Shown: piece by piece, positions 31,612 through 40,800 of the stretch | Layout of the letters: every line of letters begins with the position of its first letter | Numbering within the stretch: position 1 is the first letter of the stretch | Source of the DNA: Agarivorans sp. Toyoura001 | Lineage (GTDB): Bacteria; Pseudomonadota; Gammaproteobacteria; Enterobacterales; Celerinatantimonadaceae | NCBI RefSeq assembly: GCF_005405585.1 | Contig: NZ_BJEQ01000014.1 | Span: forward strand, 1 to 64,000 | Direction of reading: 5' to 3' | Length of the DNA stretch: 64,000 nucleotides | Notes under the pieces: model-generated | Told to the model about the DNA's origin: nothing | Databases searched by the model: none | The model's input: only the letters and a program-made list of their open reading frames with translations | Translations under genes and position numbers: made by a program

Positions 31612-32743
31612 GCCCATACCAACCGAAATTGACCTAAAACAGCTTGTTCAACATATCAAGCTGACAGCTAAATCGCTAGGTTTTCAACAGATCGGCATAA
31701 CAGATGTGGATCTTAGTCAACATCATCAATCTGTGGAGCAATGGCTAGCTAAAGACTACCACGGCGAAATGGACTATCTGGCGCGAAACCTTGAGTTACG
31801 TAAACACCCCGAACTATTACACGAAGGCACTCAACGAATTATTTCTGTGCGCATGGATTACTTGCCCGAAGATGCCAAATTTGCCCAAAGCCTAAGTAAC
31901 ACCGAACAAGCCTACATAAGCCGTTATGCATTGGGCCGCGACTATCACAAGCTAATGCGAAAACGCCTGAACCACCTAGGTAAAGCGATTAATGATTACT
32001 GTGAACAGCAGCTAAATATGCGTCCTTTTGTGGACTCTGCGCCAGTAATGGAACGCCAGTTAGCCAGCAAAGCAGGATTGGGTTGGACCGGTAAACACAC
32101 CTTGGTGATTAATCAAGATGCGGGCTCTTGGTTTTTCTTAGGTGAGCTATTTGTAGATTTACCGCTGCCCATTGACCAACCAGTTAAAGAGCAGTGCGGA
32201 GATTGCGTAGCCTGTATCACCATTTGCCCAACTCAAGCGATTGTTGAGCCATATCAAGTAGACGCGCGTCGCTGTATTTCTTACCTCACCATCGAATACG
32301 ATGGTGTGATAGACGAAGAACTGCGCCCCCTGATGGGCAATCGTATTTATGGTTGCGACGACTGCCAATTGGCCTGCCCTTGGAACCGTTACGCACAACT
32401 AACCCAAGAAGCCGACTTTGCTGCCCGCGAACAGCTCGACCAACCAACGCTATTACAACTTTTTGCATGGACAGAAACAGAGTTTCTTAAGAAAACCGAA
32501 GGCTCCCCCATTCGTCGTATTGGCCACCAGCAATGGTTGCGAAACATAGCCATTGCCTTAGGTAATGCCAGTTACTCAGAACAAGCCATTCAAGACTTAC
32601 AGTCAAAACAAGATGTTAGCGACGTTGTACAAGAGCATATTGATTGGGCCATTAAGCAACAATTGGCCAAAGCCAGCAAAGCTTCACGAAAAACCGCACG
32701 TTTGATCCGTATTATAGAAAAAGGATTAACTCGAGATGCTTAA
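31610..32743 (+). CDS. queG: Epoxyqueuosine reductase QueG
   Basis: QueG carries out the last step of queuosine synthesis, a cobalamin-dependent reduction of epoxyqueuosine in tRNA. The 377-residue protein has two 4Fe-4S clusters (CGDCVACITICP and CDDCQLACPW) and the conserved VDSAPVMERQLASKAGLGWTG, of which the Asp is catalytic. A C-terminal HEAT-like helical part follows. The ATG shares bases with the nnr start codon on the other strand; the same divergent pairing occurs in E. coli. Confidence 0.96.
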   Translation: MPIPTEIDLKQLVQHIKLTAKSLGFQQIGITDVDLSQHHQSVEQWLAKDYHGEMDYLARNLELRKHPELLHEGTQRIISVRMDYLPEDAKFAQSLSNTEQAYISRYALGRDYHKLMRKRLNHLGKAINDYCEQQLNMRPFVDSAPVMERQLASKAGLGWTGKHTLVINQDAGSWFFLGELFVDLPLPIDQPVKEQCGDCVACITICPTQAIVEPYQVDARRCISYLTIEYDGVIDEELRPLMGNRIYGCDDCQLACPWNRYAQLTQEADFAAREQLDQPTLLQLFAWTETEFLKKTEGSPIRRIGHQQWLRNIAIALGNASYSEQAIQDLQSKQDVSDVVQEHIDWAIKQQLAKASKASRKTARLIRIIEKGLTRDA

Positions 32744-32802
32744 TGCCCTGAGCCATTAAGTTCTGTTACACTTTTTTAGAATAAAATAATGGGAAGCAGC
32801 TC

Positions 32803-33540
32803 ATGCACTTACTTGGCGTTGATATAGGTGGCACAGGCATTAAGGCCGCCATCGTTGATTCAAATACGGGTCAGTTGATTAGTGAACGACACCGCATCGC
32901 AACACCACAACCAGCCACTCCTCAGGCGGTTGCCACCTGCTTAAAAGAAATGGTTGAGCACTTTGCCTGGCAAGGGCCTATTGGCTGCGGCTTCCCAGCT
33001 ACGGTGAGTCATGGCGTGGCGCAAACCGCTTCTAACATCGATAAAAGCTGGATTGGTACCAATGTTGAAGCCTTGTTTTCAGAGTATACCGATTGCCCCT
33101 GCTATGTGGTAAACGACGCAGACGCCGCAGGCATGGCTGAAATGGCGTTTGGTGCGGGTGTAAATCATCAAGGTGTGGTGGCCATTATTACCGTAGGTAC
33201 CGGCTTAGGCAGCGCCGTTTTTGTCAATGGCGAGCTATTACCTAATACCGAATTTGGCCATATTATTCTTGAGGGAAAAGTGGCTGAGCATTATGCCAGT
33301 GCCCGAGTGCGAGAAACCGAAGAGCTTAGCTGGAAAAAGTGGGGCAAGCGCTTCAACTTATATTTACAGCGCTTAGAGTTTTTAATGTCGCCCGATTGTT
33401 TCATTATTGGCGGTGGAGCCAGCAAAAAGTTTGATAAGTACTCAGAGCAACTGGCCCTTAAAGCGGAAGCTCTGCCAGCTCAAGGATTAAACCAAGCAGG
33501 CATTGTAGGCGCGGCCATGTACGCGCAGCATCAATGTTAA
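32803..33540 (+). CDS. ppgK: Polyphosphate glucokinase-type ROK kinase
   Basis: This 245-residue ROK-family kinase resembles polyphosphate-dependent glucokinase (PPGK), which phosphorylates glucose with polyphosphate or ATP. The phosphate-binding DIGGTGIKAA, the catalytic NDADAAGMAEM, GTGLGSAVFVNG and the PPGK-typical ASARVRETEELSWKKW segment are present. The zinc-binding cysteine motif of many ROK repressors is absent, and so is a helix-turn-helix, so it is an enzyme. Polyphosphate use is a family inference. It ends directly against the alkD stop. Confidence 0.85.
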   Translation: MHLLGVDIGGTGIKAAIVDSNTGQLISERHRIATPQPATPQAVATCLKEMVEHFAWQGPIGCGFPATVSHGVAQTASNIDKSWIGTNVEALFSEYTDCPCYVVNDADAAGMAEMAFGAGVNHQGVVAIITVGTGLGSAVFVNGELLPNTEFGHIILEGKVAEHYASARVRETEELSWKKWGKRFNLYLQRLEFLMSPDCFIIGGGASKKFDKYSEQLALKAEALPAQGLNQAGIVGAAMYAQHQC

Positions 33541-34257
33541 CTATTTAAGAATGTCTCCACTTAAATAGGCCTTACGCAAAGGTTCATCAAAGCGCTCTAT
33601 ACTATATCGCAGCAACTCTCGAGGCAGTTGATTGAGATGTTGCTGCAAAAATCTTTCAACAGCATGTTGATTCCGTTTGGCTAACTCTCGCAGCATCCAG
33701 CCCACCGCTTTATGCATTAATGGATGGTAATGAGTGCAAAAGCGTTCGGCTAAAGATAACGTCAGCTGGCTGTCATTTTGTCGAATGTAATAAAAACAAC
33801 TCACCATGGCAATGCGTTGCTGCCACATACTGTCACTGGCAGCGAACCTTTCTAACAAATCCTTATCTTGCTGTTGCCAAATATACGGGCCAACGATTTT
33901 GGGCGCCGAGCAATCTACCAAATCCCAATTATTCACCCATTGGACATGCTGCAAATAAAAATCAATTACCTGCTGTTGCTGACTCAGTGTCTTTGATTTT
34001 TGGTAATGGCTACACAACACCACTAAGGCAAAAAAGCGTTCTTCATGAAACGCCGAGCTAATGAGCTCATCCAACTCTTCTATGGCCAGCGGATAAGTTT
34101 TAGCTACGTTGCGAATATCTGGCACCCGAATTCCGAGAAACTGATCACCCTCGCCATATCCACCCGCGTAGGCTTGAAAGTATCGAGGGATAAAAGCGGC
34201 CTTTTCAGCATCGGCATGTTTGCGAAGCGCTTGTTTTATTTGAGCAAGCTGAACCAT
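33541..34257 (-). CDS. DNA alkylation repair protein, AlkD-like
   Basis: The HEAT-repeat-like DNA alkylation repair family (AlkD) removes bulky or positively charged alkylated bases without base flipping. The 238-residue product carries the family signature GIRVPDIRN and the active-site region NNWDLVDCSAPKIVG with Trp and Asp. A late RELAKRNQHAVERFL segment fits the final repeat. The frame opens at 34311, but ATG 34257 (MVQLAQIKQAL) is the more natural start. It is the first gene after the tRNA-array terminator. Activity is a family inference. Confidence 0.82.
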   Translation of the reverse strand: MVQLAQIKQALRKHADAEKAAFIPRYFQAYAGGYGEGDQFLGIRVPDIRNVAKTYPLAIEELDELISSAFHEERFFALVVLCSHYQKSKTLSQQQQVIDFYLQHVQWVNNWDLVDCSAPKIVGPYIWQQQDKDLLERFAASDSMWQQRIAMVSCFYYIRQNDSQLTLSLAERFCTHYHPLMHKAVGWMLRELAKRNQHAVERFLQQHLNQLPRELLRYSIERFDEPLRKAYLSGDILK

Positions 34258-34331
34258 CGAATGCCTAGTTATTAAAGAAAGGTATTCTGCTAGCTTAATG
34301 CAAAGAGCCAAAAATGTTTATTCCTGGCAAT

Positions 34332-34360
34332 AAAAAAGCCCCGCATCAATGATGCAGGGC
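34332..34360 (-). terminator. Terminator of the tRNA-Gly array
   Basis: A 10-bp stem (34338-34347 with 34351-34360, one C/A mismatch, 3-base loop) ends in six U on the minus strand, seven bases after the CCA of the last tRNA. It separates the array from alkD. Confidence 0.88.
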
Positions 34361-34367
34361 TTTAATT

Positions 34368-34443
34368 TGGAGCGGCACATCAGGTTCGAACTGATGACCT
34401 CAACCTTGGCAAGGTTGCGCTCTACCAACTGAGCTAGTGCCGC
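34368..34443 (-). tRNA. tRNA-Gly(GCC), copy 1 (last in the transcript)
   Basis: The 76-base gene folds as a full cloverleaf: acceptor GCGGCAC/GTGCCGC, D-arm GCTC/GAGC, anticodon stem CAACC/GGTTG with loop TTGCCAA (anticodon GCC), T-arm ATCAG/CTGAT with TTCGAAC, and encoded CCA. It is the last tRNA of the array, ending just before the terminator. Copies 2 and 3 are identical. Confidence 0.98.
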
Positions 34444-34477
34444 TTAATTCTTTATCACTATTTAGCGTGTAAGAATG

Positions 34478-34526
34478 CTCAACCAAGGTTGCGCTACTCT
34501 TTATACCCACTCTGAGCTAGTGCTGC
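34478..34526 (-). repeat. Degenerate tRNA-Gly 5'-half element A
   Basis: This 49-base element follows the tRNA from base 1 through the anticodon arm: GCAGCAC, TA, GCTC, then an enlarged D-loop ending GAGT, then CAAC-CTTG-GTTG. Five bases of the anticodon arm are deleted, and the whole T-arm and 3' acceptor strand are missing, so it cannot be a functional tRNA. It lies 34 bases upstream (in transcript order) of tRNA copy 1. Confidence 0.85.
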
Positions 34527-34604
34527 TTAATTCTTCGCTAAGTATATTTTAGCTGGAATCTTTCTTACTTCTTCAGTCATTTGGTGATAACTAAAGCTTT
34601 AATT

Positions 34605-34680
34605 TGGAGCGGCACATCAGGTTCGAACTGATGACCTCAACCTTGGCAAGGTTGCGCTCTACCAACTGAGCTAGTGCCGC
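34605..34680 (-). tRNA. tRNA-Gly(GCC), copy 2
   Basis: This is an identical 76-base copy of the GCC glycine tRNA with encoded CCA. In the transcript it is preceded by elements C and B and followed by a long spacer and element A. The trailer just after its 3' end (34576-34604, CATTTGGTGATAACTAAAGC) is also found, nearly unchanged, after copy 3. Confidence 0.98.
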
Positions 34681-34714
34681 TTTATTCTTTATCACTATTT
34701 AGTGTGTTCAAGTG

Positions 34715-34763
34715 CTCAACGAAGGTTGCGCTACTCTTAATACCCACACTGAGCTAGTGCCGC
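34715..34763 (-). repeat. Degenerate tRNA-Gly 5'-half element B
   Basis: Same 49-base organisation as element A, with the intact first seven bases GCGGCAC. A C-to-G change on the plus strand alters only the tetraloop of the CAAC/GTTG hairpin, leaving its stem intact. It lies 34 bases before tRNA copy 2. Confidence 0.85.
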
Positions 34764-34797
34764 TTTATTCTTTATCACTATTTAGTGTGTTTAAGTG

Positions 34798-34846
34798 CTC
34801 AACCAAGGTTGTGCCACTCTTGTTATCCACACTGAGCTAGTGCTGC
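34798..34846 (-). repeat. Degenerate tRNA-Gly 5'-half element C
   Basis: This is the most diverged 49-base element, differing between the D-arm-like and anticodon-like hairpins. It lies 43 bases after tRNA copy 3 and 34 bases before element B, so two elements stand in tandem with no tRNA between them. Confidence 0.83.
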
Positions 34847-34889
34847 TTTTTAAACCTCAATCATTTGGTGATGACTAAAGCTTTTAATT

Positions 34890-34965
34890 TGGAGCGGCAC
34901 ATCAGGTTCGAACTGATGACCTCAACCTTGGCAAGGTTGCGCTCTACCAACTGAGCTAGTGCCGC
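34890..34965 (-). tRNA. tRNA-Gly(GCC), copy 3 (first in the transcript)
   Basis: This is the third identical 76-base tRNA-Gly(GCC) gene with encoded CCA, the first intact tRNA after the promoter, preceded by element D with a 27-base spacer. Confidence 0.98.
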
Positions 34966-34992
34966 TTTAATCACTATTTAGTGTGCAGAGAG

Positions 34993-35041
34993 TTCAACCA
35001 AGGTTGCGCTACTCTTTATATCCACACTGAGCTAGTGCCGC
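34993..35041 (-). repeat. Degenerate tRNA-Gly 5'-half element D
   Basis: This is the promoter-proximal 49-base element, with the same deletions as A-C and the intact acceptor strand GCGGCAC. It is transcribed about 70 bases after the predicted start site. Confidence 0.83.
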
Positions 35042-35120
35042 TTTATTCTTTCTTGCAACACCCAAGGTGTTACAACTAAACAAGCATTAAGCCGTGGCTT
35101 CACGTTGTTTAGGGCTGCGA

Positions 35121-35148
35121 ATTATACGAGGAATTTTTACCTTTGCAA
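35121..35148 (-). promoter_or_regulatory. Promoter of the tRNA-Gly array
   Basis: Minus strand: -35 TTGCAA (35143-35148), 16-base spacer and consensus -10 TATAAT (35121-35126), then the GC-rich discriminator TCGCAGCCC. This is the stable-RNA promoter type subject to stringent control. The expected start is near 35114. Confidence 0.85.
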
Positions 35149-35177
35149 GAGCTGCAATTAAAAAAATTACAGCTCTT
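35147..35177 (-). repeat. Inverted repeat after orn
   Basis: AAGAGCTG and CAGCTCTT with inner AATT pairs form a hairpin (one mismatch) directly after the orn stop. It has no trailing U-run, the U tract being in the loop, and its edge overlaps the -35 box of the tRNA promoter. It may be a weak terminator or a 3' stabiliser for orn. Confidence 0.45.
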
Positions 35178-35188
35178 AAACTGTTTGT

Positions 35189-35743
35189 TTAGTTTTCGCC
35201 CAGTTTAAAGAAGGTTTTTTGATAGTGCTGCATTTCAGCAATAGATTCTCGAATATCATCTAGCGCTAAGTGAGTTCCGCTTTTAGTAAAGCCATCAAGA
35301 ATTTCTGGCTGCCAGCGGCGCGCTAATTCTTTCACCGTGCTTACATCAATATTTCGGTAATGAAAAAACTGCTCTAACTCAGGCAGGTACTGGTGCATAA
35401 AACGGCGGTCTTGACCAATGCTATTACCACACATCGGCGAAACTCCTTTAGGCACCCATTGCTTAATAAAAGCAATAGTTTGCTCTGTAGCTTGCTGCTC
35501 GTTTACCGTGCTAGCTCGCACGCGGTCAACTAAACCAGAGCCAGTGTGAGTATTAGTACACCACTCATCCATACCCGCTAATACTTCATCAGATTGATGC
35601 ACAGCAATCACTGGCCCCTCTGCAAGTATGTTTAATTGAGCATCGGTAATGATGGTAGCAATCTCTAATACGCGATCGCTGATGGGCTCGAGACCAGTCA
35701 TCTCCATATCAACCCAAACTAAATTCTGTTCGCTAACAGTCAT
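35189..35743 (-). CDS. orn: Oligoribonuclease
   Basis: Orn degrades 2-5 nt RNAs, including pGpG from c-di-GMP turnover, to mononucleotides. DEDDh exonuclease residues are visible: [11 protein letters not shown] (D, E), [10 protein letters not shown] (D) and the late HLALDDI (H and D). The frame opens at 35845, but ATG 35743 ([15 protein letters not shown]) aligns with the E. coli start and has AGGG upstream, giving 184 residues (E. coli 181). It is divergent from rsgA, as in E. coli. Confidence 0.96.
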   Translation of the reverse strand: MTVSEQNLVWVDMEMTGLEPISDRVLEIATIITDAQLNILAEGPVIAVHQSDEVLAGMDEWCTNTHTGSGLVDRVRASTVNEQQATEQTIAFIKQWVPKGVSPMCGNSIGQDRRFMHQYLPELEQFFHYRNIDVSTVKELARRWQPEILDGFTKSGTHLALDDIRESIAEMQHYQKTFFKLGEN

Positions 35744-35837
35744 GTTGACCCTATTTATATGTGGAAATATTTTCCGCAAATCTTTTTGATAAGCGGTATC
35801 ATAGCGATTTATTACACTTACTTGAATAGTAGTTTTC

Positions 35838-36878
35838 GTGACCAAGAGAAAGAAACTGAGCCAAGGTCAACTTCGCCGCGTGCGAAGCAACCAACAAAAG
35901 CGCCTCAAAAAAGAAGATAGTCACCAATGGTTGGACGACCAATTAGGTCCCCAACAAGAAGGAACTATTATCAGCCGCTTTGGTCAACATGCCGATGTTG
36001 AATCAAACAGTGGGGAAATTTTTCGTTGTAATATGCGCCGCTCAATTGGCTCCTTAGTCAGCGGAGACGAAGTGGTATGGCGCGCTGGTAACGAAGAGCA
36101 ATCTGGCATTCGAGGCGTTATTGAAGCCTGCCATGAGCGCCGCTCAGTACTCACTCGCCCAGATTTTTACGATGGAATTAAAGCCATTGCCGCTAACATC
36201 GACCAAGTCGTGATTGTTTCTGCAGTACTGCCCGAGTTCTCTACTAACATTGTCGATCGCTATTTAGTGGCAGTAGAAGATGTTGATTTAAAGCCGATCA
36301 TTTTGCTCAATAAAGTTGATTTATTAGATCTAGAGCAGCGTCAAGCCATTGAGGCCCAGCTCGAAAACTACCAAAAACTCGGTTACACAGTCATTTTTGC
36401 CAGTACCAAGCAAGCCGAAGGCTTAGACGATCTCACTCAACAACTGACCAACAAAACCAACATTTTTGTTGGCCAGTCGGGTGTTGGTAAAAGCTCATTG
36501 GTTAACAGCTTATTGCCTGAACAAAGCATTGATACCAAAGAAGTCTCAGAAGTATCTGGGCTTGGCCAACACACCACCACTACCGCGCGTTTGTATCATT
36601 TAGAATGTGGCGGCAGATTAATTGACTCCCCCGGCGTTCGCGAATTCCAATTGTGGCACTTAGAAAATGAACGTGTTGCGTGGGGCTTTATTGAGTTTCG
36701 TCCTTGGCTGAATCAATGCCGTTTTCGTGACTGCAAGCACCAAGGTGATCCTGGTTGTGCTATGCAAGAAGCGATAGACTCTGGCAAAATTTCGCAGCAG
36801 CGATTTGATAGTTACCAGCGTTTATTAGAAACAATGGAAAGTAACAAACCTTCACGGGCGATTCCCGGGAAAAAATAA
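35838..36878 (+). CDS. rsgA: Ribosome small-subunit-dependent GTPase RsgA
   Basis: RsgA checks and releases late 30S assembly intermediates. The 346-residue protein has an N-terminal OB fold (after a basic [17 protein letters not shown] tail) and a circularly permuted G domain (LLNKVDLLD first, then [10 protein letters not shown], then DSPGVREF). The C-terminal zinc site is C-x4-C-x-H-x5-C within [14 protein letters not shown]. It starts at GTG 35838. A plausible promoter is TTGATA (35786-35791) with TATTAC (35810-35815). Confidence 0.96.
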   Translation: MTKRKKLSQGQLRRVRSNQQKRLKKEDSHQWLDDQLGPQQEGTIISRFGQHADVESNSGEIFRCNMRRSIGSLVSGDEVVWRAGNEEQSGIRGVIEACHERRSVLTRPDFYDGIKAIAANIDQVVIVSAVLPEFSTNIVDRYLVAVEDVDLKPIILLNKVDLLDLEQRQAIEAQLENYQKLGYTVIFASTKQAEGLDDLTQQLTNKTNIFVGQSGVGKSSLVNSLLPEQSIDTKEVSEVSGLGQHTTTTARLYHLECGGRLIDSPGVREFQLWHLENERVAWGFIEFRPWLNQCRFRDCKHQGDPGCAMQEAIDSGKISQQRFDSYQRLLETMESNKPSRAIPGKK

Positions 36879-36902
36879 TTCACCAGACCATGAGAATATA
36901 GA

Positions 36903-37757
36903 GTGTTAGACAAAATTAAAATTGCCGCCCAGTACTGCTTTCCACAGCATGGTTTATCTCGCTTAGTGGGTAAACTGGCCCAAGCCGAAGCAGGAAAACT
37001 CACTCATTGGGTGATTAAAAAGTTTATTAATCGTTACCAAGTAGACATGAACGATGCGGTAAACAGCGAACCTAGTGCCTATCCCAGTTTTAATGCGTTT
37101 TTTACTCGTCCACTAAAACCAGGCACTCGCCCTTTAGTAGATGGCGACTCTAATTTGGCCCATCCAGTAGACGGCGCAGTAAGCCAATTAGGACCTATTC
37201 AGCATGGCCGAATTATTCAAGCTAAGGGCCATGATTACAGTGCGCGAGAGTTACTTGGTGGTGATAAAGAGCTTGCCGAAGCATTTAACGATGGTGACTT
37301 TGCCACTATTTATTTAGCCCCAAAAGACTACCACCGCATTCATATGCCTTGTAAGGGTAAGCTGCGAAAAATGGTCTATGTGCCTGGCCAACTGTTTTCG
37401 GTTAACCCGCTAACTGCCGCTAATGTGCCTAACTTGTTTGCCCGCAATGAACGCGTAGTGGCTATTTTTGATACTGAGTTTGGCCCTATGGCCATGGTAT
37501 TGGTCGGCGCCACTATTGTTGCTAGCATTGAAACCATTTGGTCTGGCACAGTAACGCCACCAGGCAGCAAGCAGGTGTTTACTTGGGACTACTCTGATCA
37601 AGATATTAGCCTAGACAAAGGTGCTGAAATGGGTCGCTTTAAGCTGGGTTCAACCGTGGTAATGCTATTTGCTAAAGATGCCATTGAGTTTGAACAGTCA
37701 CTCGCGCCAACAGTGAGCACCGTAATGGGCACTCATTTCGCCAGTAAAGCCCAGTAA
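36903..37757 (+). CDS. psd: Phosphatidylserine decarboxylase proenzyme
   Basis: Psd makes phosphatidylethanolamine at the inner membrane and cleaves itself to form a pyruvoyl group. The self-cleavage site LGST (Ser250) and the conserved [22 protein letters not shown] and [12 protein letters not shown] segments are visible. The start is GTG 36903 ([11 protein letters not shown]), aligning with E. coli MLNSFKLSLQY. The order rsgA-psd-mscM matches E. coli. Confidence 0.97.
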   Translation: MLDKIKIAAQYCFPQHGLSRLVGKLAQAEAGKLTHWVIKKFINRYQVDMNDAVNSEPSAYPSFNAFFTRPLKPGTRPLVDGDSNLAHPVDGAVSQLGPIQHGRIIQAKGHDYSARELLGGDKELAEAFNDGDFATIYLAPKDYHRIHMPCKGKLRKMVYVPGQLFSVNPLTAANVPNLFARNERVVAIFDTEFGPMAMVLVGATIVASIETIWSGTVTPPGSKQVFTWDYSDQDISLDKGAEMGRFKLGSTVVMLFAKDAIEFEQSLAPTVSTVMGTHFASKAQ

Positions 37758-37767
37758 AATACTACCA

Positions 37768-37794
37768 AGTCTTGAAGGCTAGCCCTTCAAGACT
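37768..37794. repeat. Perfect inverted repeat after psd
   Basis: AGTCTTGAAGG and CCTTCAAGACT form an uninterrupted 11-bp stem with a 5-base loop just after psd. No U-run follows, so it may protect the psd mRNA 3' end or act as a partial terminator before mscM rather than a full one. Confidence 0.7.
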
Positions 37795-37883
37795 GATTCA
37801 ATTCTGCTTATTATTACGCTAATTCAATTATTTAATATAAAATAAATAACAATCACTAGCGCACTTAATTTGGCTCCTAACGA

Positions 37884-40800
37884 ATGAAACCAACGCTTTT
37901 ACTCCGCTGGCTTGCTTTACCTTTACTGATATTTTGTATGGCGGCTCAAGCGAACGTGGGTGGCGAAAACCACTTAAAAAGCTTAATTGGTTCCTTAGAT
38001 ACCCAACCCAGTAACCTCAATACTCAGCAGCAACAGCTGATTTATGAAGAATCTTTAGCTTTGCTTAAAGAAGGCAATGACTACCGAGAAAAAGCCAAAT
38101 ATTACCGTAGCATTATTAATAATTTTTCGCGGCTGCGTAAAGATTTACAAGACCAGCTTAACCAGTATCAAGCACCTGAAATAAGTCAGCTAGATACGCT
38201 AAATTCTAATCAACTCACCGAACAACTAAACACTTGGCAAGCCACACTTAACAGCAGCAGTGCCCGTATTGATGAACTTAAACAGCGCCAATTCGCCATA
38301 GATTTAGATGTTAGTGAGCACCACCAGCGCAGTGGTCCACTGCGTCAGCAACTAAGCTCCTTGCGAAGCAAGCTAGAGGCTCTGCAATTTGGTGTGCTTA
38401 GCGAAGTAGAAGAAGCCCAACGCGTTCGCACACAAGTGAACGAAGCAAGCTTAACTGCTCAATTAGCCATGTTAGAGCTAGCCGCACAAAGTGCCAACCA
38501 ACGTAATGAACTACTGCAACTAGAGATAAGCCTGTTACAGCGCCAACAATTTTCTCAAAAACGGATTGTTGAAGAACTAAAAAATCGCCTATCTCAAGAA
38601 CATCGCGCCGAAGCAAAACGTTTATCAGAGCAGTTAGCCTTTACCGCGCCCGAGCTTTTAGAACTGCCCCTCGTGAAAGAGGTCGTGGATCAAAACCAAC
38701 ATATTCAACGCCAATTGTCGGCCTTGTTTGACCAAAGCGAGCAAATTGCTCTGCTGCAGCAACACGCTAACAACGAGTTAGAGCACATTAAACTCACCTT
38801 TGCCAACTTCAAAGAACAGGTATCGTGGCTAAAAGTAACCCGCTCTTATGGCGAATATTTGCGTGAACAGATCAGCAGCTTACCCAAGGCAAAAACCTTA
38901 GCGCCCATAGAACAACAAATTATTGAAGTGAGGATTAGCAAACATCGCCACCAAAACTTAATTTACACTTTGCGTAGCCAAGCCCAACAACAGGCTAAAC
39001 AGCAGCTTATTGCATCCCTCAGTGACGAACAGCAACAGATACTGCGCAAACACCTCAAACTCAATCAGCAACTATCCGATAAATATCAACTTGAATTAGA
39101 TTCTCGTTTATTTGAATTAGCCCGTCTAAAGCTAGATTACTCCAAACTCAATGACGAACTGCGCATTATTAACCAAGAAGCCAATCAAGAGCTGTTTTGG
39201 ACTGCAGATGTAAAAGCCATCGACCTCAGCTTTTTTAGTGATGTTCGCCAATCTGTTATTTGGTTATTGAATATCCAACAACTCAAACAGCTGAAACTCT
39301 CGATTCAAAACTTATCTTGGTTATGGCTGGTTTGGTTAAGTTTGGTGGCGGCAAGCATGGTGTATGTGCGTCATTTAAAAATGCACTGGTTAAAGGGCTA
39401 TTTACAACGTATTGACTCTAAAACCGGCAACATTACCCGCGATAAATTTCACTATACCTTGTCGAATCTATTACTTAGTGCAGCGCTAGCCACTCCCTTA
39501 GCCCTGTTTATTGGAAGTGTTGGATTCGCCCTAAACTACAAGTGGGAATATGCCTTTTCTCGGGATGTTGGTGATGCGCTAATCAACGTAGCACTAGTAT
39601 TATGGCTATTCCATTTGCTGCAGCAGTTTTGCCAGAAAAACGGTCTGCTCAATACCCACTTTAAGTGGCCACTGGTCAACATTCAGCAGGCTATTACCCT
39701 TATTCGCCGTTTAGTTTACATTAGCCTGCCGCTGGTTTTTGTTCTTAACCTTTGTATTCTACAAACCAGCCAACCAGCTTACAGTGGTCTAGCCCGTTTA
39801 GCCTTTATCGGGCTGCTGTTATGGGTAGCTTACGGCTTTCACAGTATTTACCGTATCGAGCTTCCGGTTAACTACCGTTTAGATATTTTTAAAGCACCAC
39901 AACTGGCCAAAAAGCTTATTTGGGGAGCGGCAATTAGTATTCCTTTAATGGCGGCCTTGGCATCTGCCGCAGGCTTTTTTGCCACTGCGTTTACCGTATA
40001 TTGGCAAGTGGTGCTGAGCTTTATTATTGCCGTGGTATTTATGCTTAGCTACCTGCTTATTCATCGCTGGATGTTACTGCAACGTCGCCGAATTGCCTTT
40101 GACCGCGCCAAGGTGCGCCGCGCAGAGATGATTGCCCAACGCCACGCCGAAGACGAAGATCCAAGTATATCTAGTGAAGGCTTTGTTGAAGCGATTGAAG
40201 AACCCGTCATCGATCTAGATACCATTAGCGCTCAATCTTTAGGGTTGTTGCGCGCCGCGTTAATCTTAGCGCTGGTATTAGTACTGCTGTTTAGCTGGTC
40301 TGAAATGACCAGCGCTTTCTCCTTCCTAGATAATATTACCTTATGGGAAAGTAATACCAGCCGCGCGGGCGTGGCAGCGGTCAACGAAATTACTCTACGC
40401 TCACTGGGTTCAGCCCTATTAGTATTCTTCTTTGCCATGCTGTTGATTCGCAACCTGCCAGGCTTGTTAGAGCTAATGGTATTGCAGCACTTGTCGTTAA
40501 ACCCAGGAACGGGCTTTGCCATCACCACAATGATCAATTACATGGTGATTCTATTTAGTATCTTCAGTGGCTTTGGATTACTCGGTATTGAATGGTCTAA
40601 ATTACAGTGGTTAGTGGCAGCTCTCACCGTTGGTTTGGGTTTTGGCTTGCAAGAAATTTTTGCCAACTTTATTTCTGGTTTAATCATCTTATTTGAAAAA
40701 CCCATTCGAATTGGCGACACCGTCACCATTCGCGAACTAACAGGCACTATTTCCAACATTGAAACTCGCGCGACCACCATTGTGGATTGGGACAGAAAAG

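Noticed and set aside
34368-35041. The regularly spaced repeats at the tRNA region as a CRISPR array
   Set aside because: The repeats are full or partial tRNA-Gly genes, spacing is uneven, spacers are themselves similar, and no cas gene is nearby.
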